A stretch of DNA of 64,000 bases from Streptomonospora wellingtoniae. Its GTDB lineage: Bacteria; Actinomycetota; Actinomycetes; Streptosporangiales; Streptosporangiaceae. The notes beneath the pieces were generated by a model. It was not told where the DNA came from. It made no database searches and saw only the letters and a program-made list of their open reading frames with translations. This document shows, piece after piece, positions 48,676 to 57,608 of this stretch. Location of the stretch: NCBI RefSeq assembly GCF_031845375.1, contig NZ_JAVREK010000002.1:1-64000 (forward strand). Direction: 5' to 3'. The position numbers and the translations under genes are program-made. How positions within the stretch are numbered: the first letter of the stretch is position 1; every line of letters begins with the position of its first letter.

Positions 48676-49698
48676 TCAGACGGCGGCGCGCTCCCCGACG
48701 GGGCGGCGGCGGAGGCTCGGCTGCCGTAGAGCCGGCGGTACGTAGGCCTGGTCGAGCGTGCCGACGTCGGTGCCGGGCGGGACGATCTCGTCGATCCGGT
48801 CGAGGATGTCGCCGGTGAGGGCCACGTCGACGCCGGAGAGGAGGTCGTCGAGGTGGCTCATCGTGCGCGGCCCGACGATCGCGGCGGTCACGCCGGGATG
48901 GGCGGTCGCGAACGCCATGGCGAGGTGGGTCAGCGACAGGCCCGCCTCCTCGGCGAGCGAGACGAACCGCTCCACGGCGTCGAGGCGGCGCTCGTCGTTG
49001 AGGTGATCGAAGAGGCCGGCGCGGCGGAGCCCGTTCTGCCGGCCCTTGCGGACGCGCCCGGTGAGCAGGCCCTGCCCGAGCGGCCCCCAGACCAGCGTGC
49101 CCATCCCGTGGTGCTGCGCGGTCGGCAGCACCTCGCGTTCGGCGCCGCGGTCGAGGAGCGAGTACGGCGGCTGCTCGGTGCTGAACCGCTCCAGACGGCG
49201 CCGCTCGGCGGCCCACTGGGCTTCGACGATGCCGGAAGCGGGCATCGTGGACGTCCCGATCGCGCGGACCTTGCCGCTGCGGACCAGGTCGGAGAGCGCC
49301 GAAAGCGTCTCCTCGATGTCGGTGTCGGGGTCGGGCCGCTGCAGCTGGTAGAGGTCGATGCGGTCGGTCCGCAGGCGGCGCAGCGAGTTCTCGACCGCGG
49401 TCGTGATCCAGCGCCGGGACGCCCCCTGCCGGTTGGGACCGGCACCCATCGGGCGGCCGACCTTGGTCGCGAGCACCACGTCGTCCCGCCGCCCCTTGAG
49501 CGCCCTGCCGACGATCTCCTCGGAGTCGCCGTAGGCGTCGGCGGTGTCGACGAGGTTGATTCCCGCGTCCAGTGCTCGATGGATGATGCGGACCGAGTCG
49601 TCGGGGTCGGGGTTGCCGACGGACGTGGCGAACATCAACGCCCCGAGTGCATAAGGGCTGACCTTGATGCCGGTCCTGCCGAGTGTGCGGTACTGCAT
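48676..49698 (-). CDS. Aldo/keto reductase
   Basis: 340 residues. Barrel motifs: LGRTGIKVSPYALGALMF, LVDTADAYGDSEEIVGRALK (Asp, Tyr), VVLATKVGRP (Lys), DLYQLQRPDP. In the last, the usual His of the tetrad is Gln (YQLQ instead of YQLH), a change that may lower reductase activity. The cofactor loop is VTAAIVGPRTMSHLDDLL. Divergent from an XRE-type regulator, its likely controller. Confidence 0.85.
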   Translation of the reverse strand: MQYRTLGRTGIKVSPYALGALMFATSVGNPDPDDSVRIIHRALDAGINLVDTADAYGDSEEIVGRALKGRRDDVVLATKVGRPMGAGPNRQGASRRWITTAVENSLRRLRTDRIDLYQLQRPDPDTDIEETLSALSDLVRSGKVRAIGTSTMPASGIVEAQWAAERRRLERFSTEQPPYSLLDRGAEREVLPTAQHHGMGTLVWGPLGQGLLTGRVRKGRQNGLRRAGLFDHLNDERRLDAVERFVSLAEEAGLSLTHLAMAFATAHPGVTAAIVGPRTMSHLDDLLSGVDVALTGDILDRIDEIVPPGTDVGTLDQAYVPPALRQPSLRRRPVGERAAV

Positions 49699-49949
49699 GG
49701 CGGCGATGGCCTTTCGTAGCAGAGGGATCCGAACGTCCGGCGGTGCCGGCGGCACGTGCCGACAGCACCGCCGATCCGGGAACGGCAGAGGCGGCCGCAC
49801 CGCTGCGCGCCGCGTCGCGTCCGCTGGCGCCGACGGTCTGCCGAGCCGGATCCCAGCCTGCGGCGTTGCGGGCGCAGGCGGAAGAGACGCCTTGTCCGGG
49901 GACGGGCGGTCCCTGGATGCGTCCGGCGCCGCAGATGCATGGTGGGGGT

Positions 49950-50792
49950 GTGGACCGAACCGAGCTGGCCGATTTCCTGCGCCGCCGCCGAACGCGGCTC
50001 GCCCCTGCCGACGTGGGGCTGCCGCCGGGCGCGCGGCGCCGCACCCCCGGGCTGCGCCGAGAGGAGGTTGCGCAGATCGCGGGCATGTCCACCGACCACT
50101 ACACGCGGTTGGAGCAGGCCCGCGGCTCGCGCCCGTCCCGCCAGATGCTCGCGGCCGTCGGCCGCGCGCTGCGGTTGAGCGGCGACGAGCGGGACCACCT
50201 CTTCCACCTGGCCGGCGAGGAGCCCCCGCGCGGCCGGCCGACGTCGGCACACGTCCGCCCCGGACTGCTCCTCGTCCTCGACCGGCTGACCGACGCTCCC
50301 GCCCAAGTGGTGACCGACCGCGGCGACCTCCTCGCCCAGAACGCGATGGCCAAGGCGCTCCACGGCGACGCCTCCGCCCGTCCCGCGTCCGAGCGCAACG
50401 TCGCCTGGCGCTACTTCACCGACCCGTCCGCGCGGGAGCTCATCCCGACTGAGGACCGCGACCGCGCCGCCCGCACGGCGGTGGCGGACCTGCGCGCCGC
50501 ACTGGCCCGCCGCCCGGACGACGTGCGGCTGGCGGAGCTCGTGCGCCGGCTCCGCTCCCGAAGCGAGGAGTTCTCGGCCTTGTGGGACACCCACGAGGTC
50601 ACCGTGCGCCGCGCCGACGTCAAGCGCTTCCTGCACCCGGTCGTCGGCCTGGTGGAGCTGGACTGCGAGGTGCTGCTGAGCCCTGAGCACGACCAGCGGC
50701 TGGTCGTCTACACCGCCCGCCCCGGCAGCGAGTCCCGCGAACGGCTGGAGCTGCTGCGCGTGATCGGGCTTCAGGACCTCACCCGCGGCTGA
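49950..50792 (+). CDS. XRE-family regulator with MmyB-like ligand domain
   Basis: 280 residues. Helix-turn-helix: LADFLRRRRTRLAPADVGLP, GLRREEVAQIAGMSTDHYTR, then an MmyB-like domain (HVRPGLLLVLDRLTDAPAQV, NVAWRYFTDPSARELI, VGLVELDCEVLLSPEHDQRL). MmyB-type regulators often bind fatty-acid-like ligands and control a divergent SDR/AKR gene, as here. GTG 49950 gives the standard N-terminus (DRTELADFLRRRR). Confidence 0.9.
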   Translation: MDRTELADFLRRRRTRLAPADVGLPPGARRRTPGLRREEVAQIAGMSTDHYTRLEQARGSRPSRQMLAAVGRALRLSGDERDHLFHLAGEEPPRGRPTSAHVRPGLLLVLDRLTDAPAQVVTDRGDLLAQNAMAKALHGDASARPASERNVAWRYFTDPSARELIPTEDRDRAARTAVADLRAALARRPDDVRLAELVRRLRSRSEEFSALWDTHEVTVRRADVKRFLHPVVGLVELDCEVLLSPEHDQRLVVYTARPGSESRERLELLRVIGLQDLTRG

Positions 50793-50864
50793 GCCGCAGA
50801 GCGGGGGCCGCCGGCGCCCGCGGCGGCCGGGGACCGGCGCCGGCTCGGACACGCGCCGTGGGCG

Positions 50865-52034
50865 TCACTCCACCGCGGTGCTGTCGACGGTCCAGGCGCG
50901 GGCGCGGTCGCTGAGGGTGACACCCAGGCCGGGGCGGGCGGAGAGGTGCATGCGCCCGTCGGCGATCTCCAGGTGCTCGTTGAACAGCGGGTCGAGCCAT
51001 TCGAAGTGCTCGACCCATGGCTCGCGCGGGAACGCGGCGGCCAGGTGGATGTGGATCTCCATGGCGAAGTGCGGAGCCATCTCCAGCCCGCGCTGGTCGG
51101 CCATGGCCATCACCTTGAGGAACTGCGTGATCCCGCCGATGCGGGGCGCGTCGGGCTGCACGATGTCCGCGCCGCCTGCGCGGACGAGGTCGGCGTGCTC
51201 GGTCACGCTGGTCAGCATCTCGCCCGTGGCGACCGGGGTGGCGCCGCCGGCGGCCAGCGCGGCGTGTCCGGCGAAGTCCTGGGCGTCCAAGGGCTCCTCG
51301 ATCCACACCAGGTCGAACTCCTCCAGTGCGCGGCACATCCGCCGCGCGGTGGCGCGGTCCCACTGCTGGTTGGCGTCGACCATGAGGGGCACGTCCGGGC
51401 CCAGGTGCTCGCGCACCGCACGCACCCGGGCGAGGTCCACAGTGCTGTCGGGGTGGCCGACCTTGAGCTTGACGCCGCCGATCCCGGCTTCCACCGCCGC
51501 GTTCGACTTCTCCAGGACCTCCTCCACGGGCGCGTTCAGAAAGCCCCCGGAGGTGTTGTAGCAGCGCACCGAGTCCCGGTGAGCGCCGAGCAGCTTGGCG
51601 AGCGGCAGCCGCGCGCGCTTGGCCTTGAGGTCCCACAAGGCGATGTCGAAGGCGGCGATGGCCTGGACTGCGAGACCGCCGCGGCCGACCGACGCCCCCG
51701 TCCACGCGAGCTTCTCCCAGATCTTGGCGATGTCGCTGGGGTCCTCGCCCAGCAGGGCGGGGGCGATCTCCGCGGCGTGGGCGAACTGGCCCGGCCCTCC
51801 GGCCCGCTTGGAGTAGCTGAACCCCACCCCGTCGAGTCCCGACTCGGTGGAGATCTCGGCGAACAGCATCGCCACCTCGGTCATCGGGCGCTGCCGGCCG
51901 GTGAGGACCTTGGCGTCGCTGATCGGGGTGTCCAGGGGCAGGGTGACCGAGGACAGCCGTACCGCGGTGACGCGGTCCACCGTGGCGGGGCCGGAGGCGA
52001 CCAGGGCGGAGTGGGCGGAGGTGCTGGTGGGCAT
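50865..52034 (-). CDS. Enolase-superfamily L-talarate/galactarate dehydratase-like protein
   Basis: 389 residues. Mandelate-racemase-type residues: Lys in GVKLKVGHP (KxK), metal ligands Asp in MVDANQQWD, Glu in VWIEEPLDAQDF and Glu in ATGEMLTS, and catalytic His in MAPHFAMEIHIHLAAAF followed by EPWVEHFEWLDPLFNEH, the signature of TalrD/GalrD. It dehydrates galactarate or talarate to 5-keto-4-deoxyglucarate. First-transcribed end lies towards the TRAP genes; a terminator hairpin separates it from dctP. Assigned to the hexuronate/aldarate operon. Confidence 0.85.
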   Translation of the reverse strand: MPTSTSAHSALVASGPATVDRVTAVRLSSVTLPLDTPISDAKVLTGRQRPMTEVAMLFAEISTESGLDGVGFSYSKRAGGPGQFAHAAEIAPALLGEDPSDIAKIWEKLAWTGASVGRGGLAVQAIAAFDIALWDLKAKRARLPLAKLLGAHRDSVRCYNTSGGFLNAPVEEVLEKSNAAVEAGIGGVKLKVGHPDSTVDLARVRAVREHLGPDVPLMVDANQQWDRATARRMCRALEEFDLVWIEEPLDAQDFAGHAALAAGGATPVATGEMLTSVTEHADLVRAGGADIVQPDAPRIGGITQFLKVMAMADQRGLEMAPHFAMEIHIHLAAAFPREPWVEHFEWLDPLFNEHLEIADGRMHLSARPGLGVTLSDRARAWTVDSTAVE

Positions 52035-52129
52035 CGGCGGCGGTGTCCTTTCGCGGCAGGTCGCGGCCACGGAGGACCGAGGGGGTCCGAGGGCCAAGGG
52101 GACGACGAGAAGGGGGGAGGGGGAGCGGG

Positions 52130-52170
52130 GGGCACGGAAGGCGGGGCGGGGCGCCCCGCCTCCCGTGCCC
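52130..52170 (-). terminator. Strong hairpin between dctP-like gene and dehydratase gene
   Basis: GGGCACGG-A-AGGCGGGG (52130-52146), 7-nt loop, CCCCGCCT-C-CCGTGCCC (54-70 of the same hundred): 16 bp with one mismatch. Placed just after the binding-protein gene stop, it likely stabilises or partly ends that transcript, giving more binding protein than downstream enzyme. Confidence 0.7.
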
Positions 52171-52180
52171 TGGCGGTGCC

Positions 52181-53179
52181 TCAGCTTTCGCGGACCTCGT
52201 CGATGGCGGCCATGACTTCGCTGTACTTGCCCTTGCGGGCCTCGTCCAGCAGGCCCGACACAGAGTCCTGGAACTCGGCGGTGTCCACTTCGTGGATCTT
52301 GATCCCGGCGTCCTTCATCTCCGCCAGGGACGACTCGACCTCCTCGTCCCACAGCTTGCGCTGCTCGGCGATGGACTCCTGTGCGGCGTCGCGCAGCAGC
52401 GTCTGGTCCTTCTCGCTGAGGGAGTCGAACAGGTCGGCGTTGATCATCAGCACCTCCGGGATGCGCTGGTGCGCGTCCATGGTGAAGTGCTTGGCCAGCT
52501 CGTAGTGGCCGCTGCTGACGTAGCTGGGCTCGTTGTTCTCGGCGCCGTCGAGGACCCCGGTCTCCAGCGAACTGTAGACCTCGCCATAGTCCATGGTCAC
52601 GGGGGAGCCGCCCATGGCCTCGACCATGTCGGCGTTGACGGACCCCTCGATGACGCGGATGTTCAGACCCTTCAGGTCGTCGGGGGAGGTGACGGGCTTG
52701 TCCACAGTGTAGAAGTTGCGGGCGCCGGCCTCGTAGTAGGCGAGGCCCACGAAGCCGCTCTCGCGGAGGTCGTCCAGCATCCCCTGGGCGTAGTCGCCTT
52801 CGAGGAACCGCCACAGGTGCTCTTCGTCGTCGAAGAGGTAGGGCATCGAGAACACCCCGAACGCGGGCACGAACTCCGCCACGGGCGCCGTGCTGACCCG
52901 GGTCATCTCCGCGGCGCCCATCTGCACCTGCTCGATGACCTCGCGCTCCTCACCGAGCTGGGCCGAGTGCCGGACGCTGATGTCGATGCGGCCGTCGGTC
53001 TGCTCGCGGACGCGGTCGGCGAACCAGATGTCGGCCTGGGTGGTCGGGTACTTCTTCGGGTGGGTCTCGCCCAGCGACCACTGCTGGCCGTCGCCACCGC
53101 CGCCACAGCCGGTGAGGGCGAGTGCGCCGACCAGTCCCAGCGCGGCAAGTGTTCGTAGAGGTCGTGTCAGCTTCTGCAT
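52181..53179 (-). CDS. TRAP transporter substrate-binding lipoprotein (DctP family)
   Basis: 332 residues. Lipobox LALTGCGGGG after a short signal peptide, so it is anchored on the outer face of the membrane. DctP-family features: GETHPKKYPTTQADIWFADR, ADMVEAMGGSPVTMDYGEVY and TGVLDGAENNEPSY; the Arg that pairs with substrate carboxylate is expected in LKGLNIRVIEG. With GudD, KdgD and Udh around it, uronate or aldarate is the expected ligand. Confidence 0.9.
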   Translation of the reverse strand: MQKLTRPLRTLAALGLVGALALTGCGGGGDGQQWSLGETHPKKYPTTQADIWFADRVREQTDGRIDISVRHSAQLGEEREVIEQVQMGAAEMTRVSTAPVAEFVPAFGVFSMPYLFDDEEHLWRFLEGDYAQGMLDDLRESGFVGLAYYEAGARNFYTVDKPVTSPDDLKGLNIRVIEGSVNADMVEAMGGSPVTMDYGEVYSSLETGVLDGAENNEPSYVSSGHYELAKHFTMDAHQRIPEVLMINADLFDSLSEKDQTLLRDAAQESIAEQRKLWDEEVESSLAEMKDAGIKIHEVDTAEFQDSVSGLLDEARKGKYSEVMAAIDEVRES

Positions 53180-53212
53180 GAGGAACTCCTCGGAGGAGAG
53201 GGGACGGGCCCG

Positions 53213-54511
53213 CTAGATGCCGGCCAGGGACGGCAGCCAGAGCGAGAGGGCGGGGATGAAGGTGATGGCCAGCAGCACCAGCAGCATGGGCACGTAGAAC
53301 GGAAGTACGCCGCGGGTGGCGTCCTCCACCCGCACGTCGCCCACCGCGGCCCCGACGAACAGGACGCCGCCGACCGGGGGCGTGATCAGGCCCAGGCCGA
53401 GGTTGAGCATGAGCATGACGCCGAACTGGACGGGGTCCATGCCCACGCTGATCGCCACGGGCAGGAGGATGGGGGTGGTGATCAGGATGAGCGGGGCCAT
53501 GTCCATCACGGTGCCGAGCGCCAGCAGCATCAGGTTGATGAGCAGCAGCACCACGATCGGGTTCTCGGACATGCCGGTCAGCGCCTGGGTCAGCGCGGCG
53601 GGGATGCGCAGCTGGGTCATCAGGTAGCCGAAGGCCCCCGCCGAGGCGATGAGGAACAGCACCGACGACAGTGTGCGCATGGACCGGTTGAGGACCCCGA
53701 TCAACCCGCGCGGGGTCAGCTCCCGGTAGATCACCAGCGCCACGATCAGCGCCCATACGCAGGCGATGGCCGCGGACTCCGTGGCGGTGAACACGCCGCT
53801 CATCACGCCGCCGATGATGATCACGGGTGTGAGCAGGCCCAGCATGCCCTGCCAGATCACCCGCGGCCACTCCCGCAGGGGGACGCGTTCGCCCTTGGGG
53901 TACTTGCGGCGCCATGAGAGGTAGTAGGTGAGTGCCAGCAGCGCCAAGGCGAGCAGCAGCCCCGGAAGGACTCCCGCGAGGAACAGCGCACCGATGGACA
54001 CGCTGCCGCCCGCGGCCAGCGAGTAGATGATCATGTTGTGGCTCGGCGGGATCAGCACGCCCTGGATCGAACTCGAGACGGTGACCCCGACGGAGAAGCG
54101 GGCGTCGTAGCCGCTGCGCTTCATCATCGGCACCATGACCGAGCCGATCGAGGAGGTGTCGGCCACCGCCGATCCGGAGATGCCGCCGAAGAAGGTGCTG
54201 GCCACCACGTTGAGCATCGCCATACCGCCGCGGAGCCGCCCGATCAGCAGGTTCGCAAGGTCGATGAGCCGGCGGGAGATCCCGCCCGCGCCCATGATCT
54301 CCCCGGCGAGCACGAAGAACGGGATCGCGAGCAGGGGGAAGGTCAGCAGCGCGTTGACGATCTGCTGGCCGACGACCGGCAGGGGGATCTGCAGGTAGAG
54401 CGCGGTGCACAGCGAGGCCAGGGACAGCCCGAGGGCGATCGGGATGCGCAGCGCCAGGGCGGCCACGAACACCCCGATGAGGATGGCGACGGCCAGGGGG
54501 TCACCGATCAT
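53213..54511 (-). CDS. TRAP transporter large permease (DctM family)
   Basis: 432 residues, about 12 helices. Typical: IPFFVLAGEIMGAGGISRRL, GGMAMLNVVASTFFGGISGS, GVLIPPSHNMIIYSLAAGGS and GLGLITPPVGGVLFVGAAVG. Na+-coupled uptake together with the small permease and the binding protein. It overlaps the small permease gene by 11 bp. Confidence 0.93.
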   Translation of the reverse strand: MIGDPLAVAILIGVFVAALALRIPIALGLSLASLCTALYLQIPLPVVGQQIVNALLTFPLLAIPFFVLAGEIMGAGGISRRLIDLANLLIGRLRGGMAMLNVVASTFFGGISGSAVADTSSIGSVMVPMMKRSGYDARFSVGVTVSSSIQGVLIPPSHNMIIYSLAAGGSVSIGALFLAGVLPGLLLALALLALTYYLSWRRKYPKGERVPLREWPRVIWQGMLGLLTPVIIIGGVMSGVFTATESAAIACVWALIVALVIYRELTPRGLIGVLNRSMRTLSSVLFLIASAGAFGYLMTQLRIPAALTQALTGMSENPIVVLLLINLMLLALGTVMDMAPLILITTPILLPVAISVGMDPVQFGVMLMLNLGLGLITPPVGGVLFVGAAVGDVRVEDATRGVLPFYVPMLLVLLAITFIPALSLWLPSLAGI

Positions 54512-55175
54512 CGTCGTCCTCCTCGGGAGCGGGTTCGGCCTCGGTCTCCTCGGCGGTCCGCGACTGCGCGGGTTCGGCTGCGCGACGCGGGCCGGCGGTC
54601 AGTCCTTCGCCGGAGATGGGCACCGCCTCGATTCCGGGCGCCGCGGCGATGTCGTGTGCGCCGTCCTCCTCGCCGGGCGGGCGCGTGTCCCGGCGGGTGT
54701 CGACCCCGAGCAGCTGCAGCACGCTGTACACGGCGACCAGCACGCCCGTCACCGGCATGACGGCGTACTGCACCGAGGACGGCAGGCCGGTCGCCGGAAG
54801 GGTGGTGCCCGCGGTGGACACGGTGAACTGCCAGCCCTGGAACACCAGGTAGAGGGCGAAGGCGAGGAACGCCAGCGGGGTCAGCGTCTCCGCGGCGGTC
54901 CGCAGCCTGCGCGGGAGCCGGTCGGTGATGAAGGTGACCCCGATGTGCGTGTGCTCCCGCAAGCCGATGGCGATACCGAGGTAGCCCACCCACGCCAGCA
55001 GGATGAGCGCGACCTCCGACCCCCAGCGCGGGCTGGCCTGGAGCACGTAGCGGCCGAACACCTGCCAGGTGACCACCAGCACCACCGCGGCCAGTGCCGT
55101 GAGCGCCAGGGTGTCGGTCGTGCGGTCGACCGCGCGCAGGACGCCGCGCGCGATCGACTGGAACTTGGGAGGCAC
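54501..55175 (-). CDS. TRAP transporter small permease (DctQ family) with acidic tail
   Basis: 224 residues. Four helices in the first about 155 residues (TLALTALAAVVLVVTWQVFG, VALILLAWVGYLGIAIGLRE, TLTPLAFLAFALYLVFQGW, YAVMPVTGVLVAVYSVLQLL). The family's E-A-AR motif is present as GSEVALILL. A hydrophilic tail of about 65 residues ending EPAPEEDDDDR is longer than usual. The GTG start at 55175 is 2 bp from the stop of the preceding gene. Confidence 0.85.
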   Translation of the reverse strand: MPPKFQSIARGVLRAVDRTTDTLALTALAAVVLVVTWQVFGRYVLQASPRWGSEVALILLAWVGYLGIAIGLREHTHIGVTFITDRLPRRLRTAAETLTPLAFLAFALYLVFQGWQFTVSTAGTTLPATGLPSSVQYAVMPVTGVLVAVYSVLQLLGVDTRRDTRPPGEEDGAHDIAAAPGIEAVPISGEGLTAGPRRAAEPAQSRTAEETEAEPAPEEDDDDR

Positions 55176-55177
55176 GG

Positions 55178-56350
55178 CTATCGACCCCCTGCGGGTGCGG
55201 CGCGTTCGGCGAGGGCGCGGCGGACCTGCGACAGGCGGCGGGCCGAGGCCAGGCCGCCGTGGTAGACGTGGAACTCCGTGGCGCCCGATCCGGCGTACAG
55301 GTCGAGGCGCCGCTCCAGGTCGGCCGGGTCCGCCGGTCGCGGCGGCAGGGCGAGCACGTAGGCACCCACGCCCGCGTCCGCGGGCCGCGCGTGAGCGGCC
55401 AGCCCGGCCAGCCCGGCGGCGGCCTCCTCGTCGGGCGTCCAGCAGGTGCCCACGAGGCAGTCGGCGGAGAGACCGCTCGGGTCGTCGGCGACGGTGGCGA
55501 ACGGCCCCGTGGCCCACGGGTCGGCGGAGGCGTGCAGCGCGACGCGGATTCCGGGACGAAGCTTGCGGGCCCGTGCCAGCAGCGACGAGCGCAGCTCCGA
55601 GGCGAGTCCGGTGCGTACCCTGCGCACGGGTTCGGCGAGCGGTCCGAGCGCCTCCTCAACCGAAGGCGGGGGCTCGGCCGCGTCGACCCCGGCGCGCACT
55701 CGGAGGACCAGCTCGGCCGGATCGGCGCCGGCGTCGCGGTAGCGCCGGTCGCAGGCCGCGCAGCAGCACAGCGACAGCAGGTCCAGCTGGACCGGGGTGT
55801 ACTCCGCGCCCTCGGTCTTCTCGTGGTGGCCGCCGTGGCGGACGCCGAGCGGGCCGCAGGCCTCCAGGATCAGGCCGTCGGGTTCGCCGAGGGCGAGGAT
55901 CTGCTCCACGAGGCGCGCGCAGTAGTCGCGGACCTCGGGGGATGCGGGGCACAGCGCGTACTCGTAGTGCTCGCCGAAAGCGTTGCGCACGGTCAGTTCC
56001 GGGTGGGCCGCGCCGAGCAGCGAGTTGTGGGTCAGCACCACCCACGCGGGCACGGCGAGGCCTGCGGCGCGCAGGGCCGTGCGGGCCGCGGCGAAGGGGT
56101 TGTCCCCGGCGACCCAGTCCGGGCTGCCGGGCACGAGCCTGCTGTCCTGGTACGCCTCGGGCGTGACGGGCACGTAGCAGGCGGCGTGCCGGGCGTGGAC
56201 GAACCTGTGGCCGGGGTGGTGGGGAGTGGCGGCACGGGCGGTGTGGTAGGAGGCGGCGACCGCGACGGAACCGGCACCGAGGCCGGCCAGGCGGTCGGGG
56301 GCGCCGGGGTCGCCGACCACGTCCCAGGGGTAGGCGTAGACGGTATTCAC
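55178..56350 (-). CDS. Putative glycosyl-hydrolase-like TIM-barrel protein of unknown function
   Basis: 390 residues; not a family I can name with certainty. Visible features: strand/loop repeats like a (beta/alpha)8 barrel, YALCPASPEVRDYCARLVEQ, LILEACGPLGVRHGGHHEKT and a Cys cluster LSLCCCAACDRRYRDAG. This Cys-x-Cys-x2-Cys pattern after an acidic strand resembles the 'hypothetical glycosyl hydrolase 6' type proteins. No signal peptide. Its GTG start overlaps the previous stop (GTGA) and it is packed between glucarate dehydratase and the TRAP genes, so a role in the same aldarate/uronate pathway is likely, for example handling a lactone or a conjugated uronate. Function unproven. Confidence 0.6.
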   Translation of the reverse strand: MNTVYAYPWDVVGDPGAPDRLAGLGAGSVAVAASYHTARAATPHHPGHRFVHARHAACYVPVTPEAYQDSRLVPGSPDWVAGDNPFAAARTALRAAGLAVPAWVVLTHNSLLGAAHPELTVRNAFGEHYEYALCPASPEVRDYCARLVEQILALGEPDGLILEACGPLGVRHGGHHEKTEGAEYTPVQLDLLSLCCCAACDRRYRDAGADPAELVLRVRAGVDAAEPPPSVEEALGPLAEPVRRVRTGLASELRSSLLARARKLRPGIRVALHASADPWATGPFATVADDPSGLSADCLVGTCWTPDEEAAAGLAGLAAHARPADAGVGAYVLALPPRPADPADLERRLDLYAGSGATEFHVYHGGLASARRLSQVRRALAERAAPAGGR

Positions 56351-57606
56351 CAGAACCTCGTCTTCGGCTGGTAGTCGGGGTGGAAGCGCCGCATGTAGGC
56401 GGTGTCGTCGCGCCGGCTGATCCCGCAGCGCAGGTACTGCTCGTGCATGGCCGCCAGCGCGTCGCGGTCCAGTTCCACGCCCAGCCCCGGCGCCTCGGGG
56501 ACCGCGACCGCGCCGTCGCTGAAGCGCAGCGCGCCGGCGGCGACCACGTCCTGCCCGTTCTGCCATGGCGTGTGGGTGTCGCAGGCGTGGTTGACGTTCG
56601 GCACGGCGGCGGCGAGGTGGGTCATGGCCGCCAGGCTGATGCCGAGATGGGAGTTGGAGTGCATGGACAACTCGATGCCGAAGGTCCGGCACAGGGCGGC
56701 CATCTGGGTGGAGCGCCGCAGGCCGCCCCAGTAGTGGTGGTCGATGAGCAGGACGCCGATCGCGCCCCGGGCGACGGCCGGAGGCAGGTGGTCGGGGGTG
56801 ACCACGCACATGTTGGTGGCCAGGGGCATGGGGGAGCGGGCCGCGACCTCGGCCATGCCGTCAATGCCGGAGGTGGGGTCCTCCAGGTACTCCAGCACCC
56901 CGTCGAGCTCGTCGGCGACCCGCACCGAGGTCTGGGGGGTCCAGGCCGCATTGGGGTCCAGGCGCAGCGGCATGCCGGGGAACGCCTCGGCGAGGGCGCG
57001 GACCGCCGCGATCTCCTCGTCCGGAGGGAACACCCCGCCCTTGAGCTTGATGGAGCCGAATCCGTAGTCGGCGACCAGCCGGCGCGCCTGGGCGACGATC
57101 CCGTCGGGGTCGAGGGCCGCGCCGAAGGGGTCTTCGGGGCCCCCGGGATGGGCGGCCCACTTGTAGAACAGGTAGGCGCTGTAGGGCACGGCCGAACGGA
57201 CCGGCCCGCCCAGGAGGTCGACCAGCGGCCGGCCGGCAGCCTTGCCCTGGATGTCCAGGCAGGCGACCTCGAAGGCGGAGAACACGCCGTCGGCGGTCTT
57301 CTGGTTGCTGCCCGCACCGGTGAGGCCGTGCTGGTGGGTGACGACCGCCGAGCCCACGCACTCGGCGACCAGGGTGCCGATGCGGTGGAGGTCGTAGGGG
57401 TCGGTGCCCAGGAGCGCGTCGGCGGCGGCGCGCACCATCGCCAGGTGCGCCTCGTCGCCGTAGGTCTCCCCGAGCCCGGTGAGGCCGTCGTCGGTGGAGA
57501 CCTCGACGATGCCCCGCAGTGCCCACGGCTCGTGCACGCCGGTGGCGTTGAGCAGCGGGGGATCGTGGAAGGCCACCGGGGTCACGGTGATGCCGCTGAT
57601 GCGCAC
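56347..57606 (-). CDS. gudD: Glucarate dehydratase (enolase superfamily)
   Basis: 419 residues. GlucD signature: TGAGSNQKTADGVFSAFEVA, SIKLKGGVFPP (Lys pair), RLDPNAAWTP, EDPTSGIDGM, ATNMCVVTPD, LLIDHHYWGGLRRS and ELSMHSNSHLGISLAAMTHL (catalytic His). It dehydrates D-glucarate to 5-keto-4-deoxyglucarate in the cytosol. GTG 57606 is chosen, 5 nt after AGGGGG; the GTG at 57612 overlaps the kdgD stop. Operon order: kdgD, gudD, barrel protein, dctQ, dctM, dctP, talarate dehydratase. Confidence 0.92.
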   Translation of the reverse strand: MRISGITVTPVAFHDPPLLNATGVHEPWALRGIVEVSTDDGLTGLGETYGDEAHLAMVRAAADALLGTDPYDLHRIGTLVAECVGSAVVTHQHGLTGAGSNQKTADGVFSAFEVACLDIQGKAAGRPLVDLLGGPVRSAVPYSAYLFYKWAAHPGGPEDPFGAALDPDGIVAQARRLVADYGFGSIKLKGGVFPPDEEIAAVRALAEAFPGMPLRLDPNAAWTPQTSVRVADELDGVLEYLEDPTSGIDGMAEVAARSPMPLATNMCVVTPDHLPPAVARGAIGVLLIDHHYWGGLRRSTQMAALCRTFGIELSMHSNSHLGISLAAMTHLAAAVPNVNHACDTHTPWQNGQDVVAAGALRFSDGAVAVPEAPGLGVELDRDALAAMHEQYLRCGISRRDDTAYMRRFHPDYQPKTRFW

Positions 57607-57608
57607 GG

